From Dermacentor variabilis (Eukaryota > Arthropoda > Arachnida > Ixodida > Ixodidae): a DNA stretch of 64,000 nucleotides. The translations under genes and the position numbers were made by a program. Where the stretch lies: contig NC_134568.1 of assembly GCF_050947875.1 (NCBI RefSeq), positions 216,053,648 through 216,117,647 of the forward strand. The letters run 5' to 3'. Every line of letters begins with the position of its first letter. The stretch's first letter is position 1. The notes below the pieces were generated by a model. It did not search any database and was not told the origin of the DNA. It saw nothing but the letters and a program-made list of their open reading frames with translations. Below, in pieces: positions 45,905-55,192 of this stretch.

Positions 45905-46450
45905 AAACAATTCGGTCCGTTGTCGGCAATTTTGTACACGATAGAGCTGGTTTGTCAAAAATTTCACCGAGGATTACGATACTTCCTAATGCGAAACTTG
46001 AGCGCAGCTGTATACGTGTTTTCATTTCGCGATATATTGGCTGGCGCGGGCAATTAGTCTCGTGCGGCACGTTGCGAACGGAGCGAAGTGTACGTGGCGC
46101 TGCTGCCTCGCTAATCGTGACGCTTGCGCGCGATTCACAGCACCCGCCACAGGGAGACCTCCGCTCATGCGGCGCTTTGTTTCCATACAGACAACGCACG
46201 CTACTCTGGCGCCATCTCGTAGTCATCGTCGCCGCAAAGCCCGTTGTGCGCGGCACTACGCTGTTCTCACGCTTTCGCCGTACCTTCTCCGCTTTCTCCC
46301 TCACGCTCTTTTCGCTATCGTCGTCTTTCATCCGCGGTCCGCGTTCGCTCGGTTACGACGACACCGAGGGACGACGCCGACGCTCGCCGCAGAAACGGGC
46401 GCCTAAGAGCTGCGCTCTGAAACAGGCGCAGCTAACAACGATAACTAACA
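45905..46450 (+). repeat. Dispersed repeat family B, most complete copy
   Basis: The copy holds GAGGATTACGATACTTCCTA, CGTGTTTTCATTTCGCGATA, TGGCGCCATCTCGTAGTCAT, GCGCGGCACTACGCTGTTCT, TCGGTTACGACGACACCGAG and CTAAGAGCTGCGCTCTGAA. Its left half recurs inverted at 61390-61785 and its right half inverted at 58482-58800. Both ends recur at 34383-35290. There is no coding domain and I found no terminal inverted repeats; the class is unknown. Confidence 0.65.
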
Positions 46451-47241
46451 AATTATTAGCGGAGACAGGCAGCCAATGACAAGCAGTCCTTAGTAAGGAA
46501 AAACTCTGCGAAATCCGCTGTTCGGGCCGAATTCACAAAACGTGTTGTTCGCACACGACCTCTTTGCCTGTGGCTGTCTACCTTCGCTGAATAACTAGTA
46601 TGTCCAGCATCATTATTGATTGGAATTTGCTTTTGCGAACAATTCTAGCGTAAGAGCGTTTTCTGAATACGGGCCTAGCGGCACAAGTTAACCCTGTAAA
46701 GGGCATGCTTCTCCCCGTATTTCTTTTCGGGACGAGCTCTGCTATTCGGACAACAAATATTGCAAGCGTGGGAATGAAAAGTGTACCTTTAAGTACAATA
46801 GGATGCACGTGAGTGTGGTCAGTCTTAGGGGGGATCAGCCTCAGTGTTAATGTAGCACTGACTTACACCGCTAGTCAGGTGCACAGCTCGCAAAATTGTT
46901 CGCTGCGCGAAACGAGACAAACGCAACAGCTCGCGCGCGACACCGTAAGCGTGAGTGCACCGCGCAGCAAGAAAAGCGAGGAAAAAACAAAATGAAGGCG
47001 GTGCCCGCGACGCATGCGTGACGCGATCCTCAAGCTCCGGTATGGCGGAACGCAGGGAAGGAATTTCGCTTGCGGAGGCTTGACGGGGCAAGTGGAGACG
47101 GTGTCTCTCTTGGCAGTGGCGCTCGCCTCCTGAAATCATGGGTTGGCGGCGCTGCAATATTTGTATCTCGGCTATTAATGAACCAATTTGAAAAATTCTT
47201 GCGGCAGAAAGCTCCCGAGAGTGCACGTAACAACTTCCAGC
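46451..47241. other. Flank of the P-type element; possible older repeat
   Basis: No gene. The 200 bp before 47242 (TCGGCTATTAATGAACCAAT and onward) appear to continue smoothly after 49113 once the P-type element is removed, which is expected for an insertion site. Confidence 0.4.
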
Positions 47242-47484
47242 GTATTACCAGAGTCCTTCCATGTTTTTCTGGTCACGAAACTCCGCCGTCACGCTATGGG
47301 AGAGGTTCATATGCTGCCCAAAGGTGCCGCGACGCGGCGCCACTGTGCCACAGAGGGCATCGTTCGCGTACCGAAACGCGCGCGCAGTGCGAGGCAAGCT
47401 GAGTGATCGGGTGCGTTATGTGCATGTGCTGCGCTATTTTTCGAGTGCTGGGCTGTTTGGTTTAAGTGGCGGGGTGGGACAACG

Positions 47485-47874
47485 ATGCCGAACACGTGTT
47501 GCGTGCCTGGGTGCCGTTCCGGCTACAAGGGCACGACCGAAAAGGTGTCGTTGTTCTGTTTACCTAATAACAAGGAGCAGCGCGAGAAATGGAAGCGGGC
47601 CATACCGCGGCAGGAAAGTGGCGGTTTTAATTTCGAATCGAAGTATACGCGTGTGTGCGCGAAACACTTTGACGCCTCGGACATCGTCACTGCGTACAAT
47701 TTCAACATCAACGGCGACGACGTGTCCCTGGAGCGTGAGAAGCCGACGCTGAAGACTAACGCCGTTTCAAAGATGCTTTTAACAAACTTCTTGCATTGTG
47801 AATGGTGGACCATTTATGACCGGACGCCTCTGTACTATCTGTATTTCGCTCCGCTTGTTTTACATGATAAATAA
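47485..47874 (+). CDS. THAP-domain protein, truncated P-type transposase N terminus
   Basis: ATG at 47485, 129 codons. The first ~90 residues are a full THAP C2CH finger: C5 and C10 (MPNTCCVPGC), LP at 26-27, W36 (REKWKRAI), C58 and H61 (YTRVCAKHFDASD), and P88 in EREKPTLK. THAP fingers bind DNA; in P transposases they recognise sites near the element ends. After about residue 97 (TNAVSKM) the sequence leaves the family, the AVPT-type box is altered, and the frame ends after a short unrelated tail. No leucine zipper, GTP-binding or catalytic region follows. It could therefore act at most as a DNA-binding repressor, like truncated P proteins known in flies; that role is inference. The frame is intact. 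Confidence 0.85.
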   Translation: MPNTCCVPGCRSGYKGTTEKVSLFCLPNNKEQREKWKRAIPRQESGGFNFESKYTRVCAKHFDASDIVTAYNFNINGDDVSLEREKPTLKTNAVSKMLLTNFLHCEWWTIYDRTPLYYLYFAPLVLHDK

Positions 47875-48607
47875 ATGATCGTGCTTGTATTTTGTTTTTG
47901 CACCAACACGTTTTATTTCTTTTCTTAATCGAATTATAAAGTTCTTTTTTCATTTTTCGACCATGATAAGAATATCAGGACCGGTGATTGCAACATTTTA
48001 ACACATTGTAAATAGTTGCGAATTAAGAACCAAAATACCTAGTCTCGTCGTTTCTGCGTCGAAACCAGGAGCAGCGTGAATAAGTGCTGGGCTTACTGAC
48101 GCTTCTAAACGACTGCTTGCTAAGGCAATTGCCTAATTACAGCTAGTTTCAACTGAACCTAACACTTCAGGCTCGCCTTAATCCGTTGTTAAAAGCCGCA
48201 CCGAAGACATTTAGTAGCGAAGTTCGTCTTGCATTATCTTATTCAGAAATGGCATCGCTTTGCAAGAAATCTTAAGCGCATGGAGCAGCTCAGTTCGCTT
48301 TTCTTTGTCATGAAGTATTCTACGGTAGCAGCCCTTTGCAATAGCAATTTCATTCTTTTGATCTCGTTATAAGATACTGCCCACAGAGTCCTTCTCTACC
48401 ACAGTTTAACAGAAACTGAACAGCTGTGCTCGGCGAACAATCTGGCGCTATGCGCAACGGAGAATTGGCGCTTACTCATCTGGTGATAAGTGGGACCACT
48501 GGCGTTTTGTTGCGAATGCGCGGTGTTTAATTTAAGGCAAATAATAAAAAGCGGAGCCCACCGAAGCGTTGAGGCGAACGGCGATGATGAAGAAATCCGG
48601 ACCGAGA
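47875..48607. other. Non-coding interior of the P-type element
   Basis: AT-rich DNA after the THAP ORF, with AATAAATGATC just past the stop serving as a possible polyadenylation signal (47870-47880). Remains of the transposase catalytic region were not seen. Confidence 0.45.
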
Positions 48608-48785
48608 CCGCCCGGCCGTGTACAGCGGACGCACTTCGACGGGGGCGAAATGCAAAACACCCGTTTATTTAAATTTAGGCGCATTTTAAAGGATCCCAGG
48701 TGATCAAAACTAATCCCGAGTCCCCCACTACGGCGTGCCTCATAATCGTATAGCGGTTCTGGCTCTTAAAATTCCAGATCTTTCT
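48608..48785 (+). mobile_element. SINE (copy 5) inside the P-type element
   Basis: It reads GCACTTCGACGGGGGCGAAA, TGCAAAACACCCGTTTATTT, AGGATCCCAGGTGATCAAAA, CCGAGTCCCCCACTACGG and CGTGCCTCATAATCGTATAG. The tRNA head is eroded. Its position shows that the P-type element was already in place when the SINE inserted. Confidence 0.75.
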
Positions 48786-49360
48786 TTTTTTTCGGTCTGA
48801 GACCGCCGCAAGCTCCATGTTATGAGCGGCTTTTTTTTTTTTTTCGTCCCGAGCGCTCATATCGCAGAAGACACGCTCAGGCAGTAATTTAATTATATTC
48901 AATGTTAAAAATAGTTACGTGAAACTAAAGCGATGGTTGAGGAAGTTTAGAAAGCTAGAATACCGAGGCTGCCCCACACACAACCACAGCGGCAGCGGCG
49001 TTCGCATGCCCTCTCATGCACGGTTGCGCCTCTAGCGGCGGGCGCTGGCGCTATATGAAACTGAGGCGGCAGTTTCGTGACCAGAAAAAACATGGAAGGA
49101 CTCTGGTATTACCGAAATTTGCTATGTGGCCTAGTGAGGGGTCCTCTAAAGCGATTAATGTAGCGCGTGGATGTCGGGTGATTGGGAACTTTGAAGAGGC
49201 TGCACCACATTTCGGTGCTTGCGGTAAAGTTTGGAGTGATTTCAGATTACCCGGTGCGCAAAAGTATCTGCTCCGAGACATCTTTACACATCCGCGGGGT
49301 TGTCTCTTGCCCAGTTTTCAGGCTTGCCGAGAGGGTATTGGGGGCTAGTTCTCATCATTA

Positions 49361-49491
49361 TTCTGAAGGCAGCGCATTTGTTGACACATGGACAAACACA
49401 AAAGCAGACAAACACGAGCGCTTCGCTCAAGTGCTGGTGTTTGCCTGCTTTTGTGTGCGCCCATGTGTCAGCATGTGCGCTGCCTTCAGAA
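49361..49491. repeat. Long imperfect hairpin, ~60-bp arms
   Basis: The left arm TTCTGAAGGCAGCGCATTTG...GACAAACACAAAAGCAGAC pairs with the right arm GCCTGCTTTTGTGTGCGC...GTGCGCTGCCTTCAGAA; arms of about 60 bp with roughly 85-90 percent pairing around a GAGCGCTTCGCTC centre. A GAGCGCTT-containing relative lies at 25022. No coding capacity. Confidence 0.85.
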
Positions 49492-51150
49492 GAATTTTCG
49501 ACATTTGTTAACACTATATAAAAAAAGAAAAAAAAAGGGAGCTTGTTTTTTTCCCCCGCCTTTCGCAGCGTACGTTACCCGGTGGATTTGTTTGAACTGT
49601 ACGAAGACAGAGTTCCCAGGACGTTTTGCATCCCTGTTGCTGGAACTACTGCACGTAGTCGAGAGACACGGAATGATAAATTAAGGAAAAAAAAGCACGG
49701 TAAGGGCCAGGTCCTGAGCCGCTGTGCCCTCATTGCGAGATCAAGTAGGGGGTAACGTTCCCCTCCGCTACGTGCACTGGCGGCATGGCGCGCGCCTCTT
49801 GCAGTTTGTCTGTGCTTCTTTTTTTTCTTTTTTTTTTTTTTTTTTGCGCGCGCGCTTCAACACGGCGCGTTCTCGGGACGCGCGCGGGTGTATTACGACC
49901 TGCTGTTTACCTTAGCGCCCGGCGGCTCGCCCGTGGCCCGACGCGTTCCCTCCGAGCTTCGGTGGAGCGCGCGCACGCACCGAGACACTGGGGTTGCGGG
50001 GCTTATGCGCTATGCGTCAATGTGGACGCGCCGAGCGAGAGCGGCGTCGCGGCGCGCACCGTTTGCTTAGACGGCGTGCGCGCGCGAAACCCGGGAGAAT
50101 GGCGGGAAGGAGCCGGTGTGCCGCTGGCGGTTTTGAAGCGTTTGTGCACACAAACCGTCCTTGCGATTACACCTACGCTCGTCGCGACAGCCGTGATGGA
50201 ATATTGAAGCTTCTCTCAAATTTCTTTCTCTCCCGCTTCCCCGACCACCTTCCTCTTAACCGGTGCTCACATCGGAAGAACGAGACGAGCTTTCTCTTCC
50301 GTTGGTTTTTTCGTGGGCCCCAAGCTGCTCTCGGAGAGGACAAACGAAGAGGCCCTAGGCTCGGTGACAGAGTGTATATTCCTGTGTTCGCCGGGACGTA
50401 CGAGCCGCCGATGGGAACTTGAACCTTTTCTCTTTCTCTCGCTCCCCTCTGCACGTTTGCCGCGCGCTTTTTTATGGACAGGGTACGCTGTCGTTGCTGC
50501 CTGGCGCGACCTGAAATTGCTGCGCATACCGCTCGCGCACAAGTTGGGTTTCGGGACGGATACGGCCCTGGGGGCATGCGATTTGTTGTGCGAGCGCACG
50601 CGGAAAATATGCGCATATCTCATCGGTGAGGTTCGGTCGTCTCTCTCTTCGCCAGCGGCGGATCTCTAGCTGAGACACTCTGCTCGAGGAGCGGCGACGA
50701 GTCTCGCTCTACGAGCAAGACTTCCTTTGTTCTACCTACTGAACGAGAAAAATTGCTGTGTAGATGTGATTCACAAGTTCGAAAAGCTGCTATCCTGTGT
50801 AAATCGAAAAATAAAATGAATAAAACACACTAATAATGCGTTACATATCTTGTCCCGTTTGAGTTCCCTCTTTTGCCTGGTGCGCGCGAGGGCTCCAGCA
50901 TGCGTACAGAACAGTGTCCAAACGAAATCATCTTTACATTTCCGCTGTCTATCTTTCTCCTTCTTTATCTTTTTTTTTGCTTGCTTGTGTTCTACTCTGT
51001 AGACTGTATATCATGGAAGCTGGATACTTACGTTTGAAATGTGACCTGTTTGCAGGGTGTGACTTCCTTCTTGCGTTTTGACATGGAGAGGCGTACAGGC
51101 AGTATCATTTCGCGCAGGCAAAGTCATATTATCGTTGGCAGAAACTAAAC
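49492..51150. other. No gene seen; CpG-rich 49780-50110 and 50440-50600
   Basis: Overlapping Arg-rich frames (up to 147 codons) on both strands reflect GC content. A T run lies at 49816-49844. AATAAAATGAATAAAACACA at 50809-50828 resembles a polyadenylation region. No domain. Confidence 0.4.
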
Positions 51151-51152
51151 AC

Positions 51153-51281
51153 AGACATACAGACAGACAGGAACGCACGCACGCACGCACACGCACGCAC
51201 GCACGCACACGCACGCACGCACACGCACGCACGCACGCACGCACGCGCGCGCGCACACACACACACACGCACGCACGCACG

Positions 51282-51360
<79 letters not shown>

Positions 51361-51380
51361 GCACGCACGCACGCTCACAC
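51153..51380. repeat. Complex (ACAG)/(GCAC)/(CA) microsatellite
   Basis: CAGACA repeats (51153-51172) lead into GCAC repeats, then CA (51293-51354), then GCAC again. Alternating purine-pyrimidine for most of its length. Confidence 0.97.
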
Positions 51381-51481
51381 ACGCTCGAATTCCCAGCATC
51401 GTACTTTTTGAACTCCTATTGCGAACTTCTTTAAGTCTAGGCGACGCTACGCAAGCGGTCTCATGTCAAATCAACACTTCT

Positions 51482-51830
51482 GTGCCCGCCGCGGTAGTTT
51501 TGCAGCTATGGCATTGCTCGAGGTCGCGGATTCGATCCAGACCACGGCAGCCGCATTTCGACGGGAGCGAAATACAAAAAAGCTGGTACACTTTATTTAT
51601 TTATGTTATGTTATTTATTTATTACATACTGCGGACCGGTCTGGTCCAAGCAGTATACGGGTAATACAATTTACAGAATATTTCTATTTTATGGACAGGA
51701 TACGCTGTCGCTGCTGCCAGTTAAAGAACACCAGGGTGTCAAAATTATGGCGGAGTCCGCCACTACTGCGTGCCTCATAATCAGATTGTGGTTTTGACAC
51801 GTGCATCCCCATAATTTAATTAAAGTTTAA
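51482..51830 (+). mobile_element. SINE (copy 6) split by a ~120-bp insertion
   Basis: The 5' part has GCCCGCCGCGGTAGTTTTGC, GGTCGCGGATTCGATCCAG and GCCGCATTTCGACGGGAGCG up to about 51595. The 3' part resumes at GTTAAAGAACACCAGGGTGT (51720) and ends GTGGTTTTGACACGTGCATC with ATAATTTAATT. Between them lies foreign DNA starting TTTATTTATTTATG, with TATGGACAGGATACGCTGTC near its end. Confidence 0.82.
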
Positions 51831-52204
51831 CACTTCTGCCACGATGCGATGTGCCATCTGAGGCGATCGCAATGCTCAACCCTCTCATAGGTTATGAACA
51901 GTGGCACACGACGCCTCAGTCAAACACGTATCGCTGTGTGTTCTGTGTTCTACGAAGACAAACGGCAGTGATACAGGCAAGGTAAGGTTTAACATCAAGT
52001 CCGCTCTCTCGTATTGAGCTAAACGGTAAAGAAATTTAACATTCGCCGTCAGCATTACCGCTAATTATCGTCAATTAAGGCAAACAGCACGCAAAGTTTA
52101 GCTTATATCGATTCACTCAGTGCTTGGGATCTGCATTATATTTTAACTCTTATAGGTAGTTACTCATGGCAAGTTTCTTTTCCATTGGCGCTATACCCAG
52201 GCGG
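51831..52204. other. No gene seen
   Basis: Mixed DNA with no recognisable motif. Confidence 0.4.
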
Positions 52205-53690
52205 CAATGATGATGATGATATATTGGCATCCCCTTTGAAATAGGGCGGCAACGAATAATCATCTAGCCTGCTTGGTTTAATCAGGTTTAATTGACATGT
52301 TTTTCATTCTAGCATTTTTGTATGCATCTCCATAATCTTTTTTTTTTCTCAAAATTTCTCTGTCTACCCGGTATCACTACCTATGCCAGTAACGGAACCG
52401 GTCTTATAAACTTCTTTCCTGCTTTTTTCCACCAGTACTCTAAACGTCTCTTACTTATACTGACAGCTGACCGCTTGTTGCTTCCGTCCACTTTAAATCC
52501 AGGTGCTTCTGGAAGGTACACGTTACCTTCAGATTTCGCTGGTTGAATCTCTTCGCATTCCATTAGGATGTGCTGAGTGGTATGCGGATATTCTTTTGCA
52601 GCATGCACATGCCTCATCTTGTTGCAAATATTTGCTTCGGTATGTTTTTATCCTTAGGAAACCAGCTCGAGTTTCAAATAACAAGGCAATGCCCTTTGCG
52701 TTATCGTACAGATTATCTCTTGTAATTTCTTCGCGTTCTTGTAAATCTCCATGGTCTTTTTTGTTACCATTCCTTGCATCCAATTCGCTGTCTCTATTTC
52801 CCTCACTTTCTTTCTAATGACTCCTGGTTGTCTATTTACACTTTCAATTGCTCTCTACTTGGTTGCCAACTTTTTTCACCTACTGGTCCATTCCGTGTCC
52901 ACGTTTTTGAGGTACAGATACTTGTGCACTTTAGTCGCCCATTTATTTTCTTCCACGTCCCTGGGTCTTTCCTCAAAATTAATTTCAGCAATGCGCTTCT
53001 CTGACTTCAAAAGAGGCCCAACCCATGTCACCCTGCTCTGCGTCATTTGTGATTTTACCGTGAGCTCCCAAAGCCAACCGGCCTACCGATCTTTGGTCAA
53101 CTTCCAGCCCCCACAAGATATCCGATTTGAAGCAAAGAATGGCATTTGCTAACGTTAGCGCCGGCACCATGACTCCTTTCCAGATTCCACGCACCACCTC
53201 ATATTTATTGTGGCCCCAAAGTGATCTATGTTTCATTATTGCTGTATTCCGCTTCCCCTTTATTTCCAGATTATCTTGATGCGTGCTTGAGTAAGTGTTT
53301 CCTTCGTTTATGTATACGCCGAGATATTTATGTGATTTGACTATGTGTATGACTTGCTATTCAATTGGTGCCACGTAATTACTCGTCTCTTCATTAAAGC
53401 TCATGATTCCCGATTTCTCTGTGCTAAACTTATGGTCTAGGTTCGACCCTACTTTGCCACAAATATTCGCAAGTGTCTGTAGATCTCCTGCATTGTGCTC
53501 TAGTAGCGTCGTCCGCATTCGCAAGTCCGGGGACCTTCTGTAGCACCATTTGTCAGTTACGAATGTAGGATAAACCAAACCATAATTTACTGTTTTCCAG
53601 TCGTCTTTCTACGCCCTTAACGTGAAGCGTGAACATCAACGGAGACGAGGGGACACCCTTGTCGTCGGTGAATCTCCACCACTCAATTGC
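52205..53690 (-). mobile_element. I/Jockey-like LINE, 5'-truncated, minus strand
   Basis: The minus-strand order is DDKGVPSSPLMFTLHVKGVE and RRLENSKLWFGLSYIRN (53560-53670), LQTLANICGKVGSN and FSTEKSGIMSFNEE, KHRSLWGHNKYEVVRGIW, KGVMVPALTLANAILCF, QRSVGRLALGAHGKI, KNAKKLQEI near 52730, a CCHC-type region CACCKRISAYHSAHP, and SKRRLEYWWKKAGKK. The 3' end has GGGGATGCCAATATATCATC and a (ATC)n tail (52208-52225). It is the same family as 27200-28680, and both begin within the reverse transcriptase. The YADD box has mutated here (ANADD reading with a frameshift near 53520), and frames break repeatedly, so it is dead. Confidence 0.88.
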
Positions 53691-54244
53691 ATCCCCCGCA
53701 CAACCGCAAGGAAGACGCCGGCTGTTCGCGACGCCTGTGGGCTGCGGTGTCGTGGCGTCTTGCGTGGAAGGCGATTTCGTTCCGTGCGCGAATACTCGTG
53801 GCTCTGCCCATAAATTGCGCAATGTGCGGGCAGTGCTGGTCCGCCAGTGCTGTGCTAGCGCGCTCAGTCTAGGAACGAGCACCGAGACACTCTCGCAGGC
53901 TTGCTGCGAGAGCGTTAGGGGGGGGGGGGGGGTCTCTCTCACATGCTGTGTCGTGATTTTCGTTTTGTTTCTTATAACGGTCGTAGCACGCGCTTCTAAT
54001 CTGGCAGGGTAAAAATTGCACCTACATGCTATAGTTGCGTGGTCTGTCAAAGAGTAAACGCTGTCGATTGTGCAAACAACCAGTCTAGGCGCTATAGCAC
54101 GTCGGTGGAGTGACAAAGCGTGTTGCCCGTTGGGTTGCGAACTGCTCGTTGTGTTGCAAACTTAACCTAACCTAACCTTAAGCGTGCTGATGTCTCACCT
54201 CAGAAGCACGTAGCCTGAGTAGCACTAGCTTGCGCCATCGTGAT
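53691..54244. other. No gene; telomere-like motif at 54163-54177
   Basis: A G run lies at 53920-53933. (TAACC)3 lies at 54163-54177, the arthropod telomere motif TTAGG in reverse, but only three units. Frames on both strands lack domains. Confidence 0.4.
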
Positions 54245-54317
54245 CTCGTTTCTTTCTCTCTCTCTTTCTTTCTTTTCTTTCGCTTTGCCTTTTCTTTTTC
54301 TTTCTTTCTTTCTTTGC
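54245..54317. repeat. Polypyrimidine (TTTC)n-rich tract
   Basis: TTTCTTTC and CTCTCTC repeats, nearly pure pyrimidine on the plus strand. Confidence 0.9.
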
Positions 54318-54671
54318 CTGACCGGATCCAGAGCTTATGTGGCTGAAGAGATATATCGTGCAACTTCCTTTGCGTCGTTTGCGTAGTAGAGGTGTCGCTT
54401 GTGTAGTAAATTAGACTACGTTGTATTTCACGTACTAAATAATAATTATTTTTTGTGAATTTATATCGCGCGAATTTCACTTAACGACTAAAGTCGTTGA
54501 GCTAGCCCACCGCTTCCTTTGAAGTTACCGCCGTTTTCAGTAGCGCAATCCAGCAGTCAAAGTTATCTTTCTCTACTTTTGTTGATGTGGTGCACAGCCG
54601 AAAAGTATGAAGTCTCCGTATTGCAGCCTTGGTGGCATACACGATAAAATGGGCTTGCACATTTAATCGTC
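54318..54671. other. No gene seen
   Basis: Mixed DNA; no motif recognised. Confidence 0.4.
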
Positions 54672-55192
54672 TATACAGGGTGTTTTCTTTTCTTTTTAAG
54701 AGATGCGCCAAATTTTTAAGAATTGCCTATTTCAGATACACAATTCTAATCCTTGATCTATATTACTTGATCAGGTGGCCAAAATACTTCAACGAGCAGT
54801 CCAAAATACTAAATAATAAATGAACATTTAGAATTGGCGTTCCAGTTCTTTTTAAGAAAACAAAAGGCAGTTTTATTCATTGAAGCACAAAAATAATTGG
54901 AGCATCAATGCAGTTCGTCGGACACTTTGAAAATAAATATTTCGAAACTGCTTCGGTCCAGAGAACTCGTTTCCAGTTGATGTGCCTTTCTAACTCACCG
55001 GCTATATTTCGTAGATTTAAATAATCGCGGTAATGTAAACAATCAAAAAGTTAACGCAATTCTGTTATTTAATTATTTCGATTTCTCGTAGACGTAATGG
55101 CCACCCGACCGAGTAATTTAGATCAAGGATTATAATTGTGCTATCTGCCACAGGCAATTTTTAACATATTGGTAAAAAAATCACCCTGTATA
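54672..55192. mobile_element. TA-flanked MITE with TACAGGGTG ends (copy 2)
   Basis: TA (54672) then TACAGGGTGTTTTC; the right end is ATCACCCTGTA then TA (55191-55192). Inverted similarity extends over 100 bp (GATCTATATTACTTGATC versus GACCGAGTAATTTAGATC). A TA target duplication is characteristic of Tc1/mariner-type elements (established), so it is probably their non-autonomous derivative. Element length is 517 bp. The copy at 14988-15693 is the same family with a longer left middle. Confidence 0.93.

Larger units (their letters stand above)
47242..49113 (+). mobile_element. P-type DNA transposon, deletion derivative, with 8-bp target duplication
   Basis: GTATTACC lies at 47242-47249 and again at 49106-49113. 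Inside, AGAGTCCTTCCATG begins the left end and CATGGAAGGACTCTG closes the right. The inverted repeats run about 34 bp with one base indel (continuing TCTGGTCACGAAACT), and a weaker similarity follows (GGTTCATATGCTGCC versus its partner). P elements make 8-bp duplications, have ~31-bp inverted repeats and encode a THAP transposase; this element has all three features, with the THAP ORF at 47485. At 1.86 kb, including a SINE insertion (48608-48785), it is too short for a whole P transposase, so it is a non-autonomous derivative. One C at each edge is ambiguous between duplication and end. Confidence 0.88.

Noticed and set aside
45901..46479. 192-codon plus frame
   Set aside because: It lies wholly within dispersed repeat family B, whose other copies do not preserve the frame.
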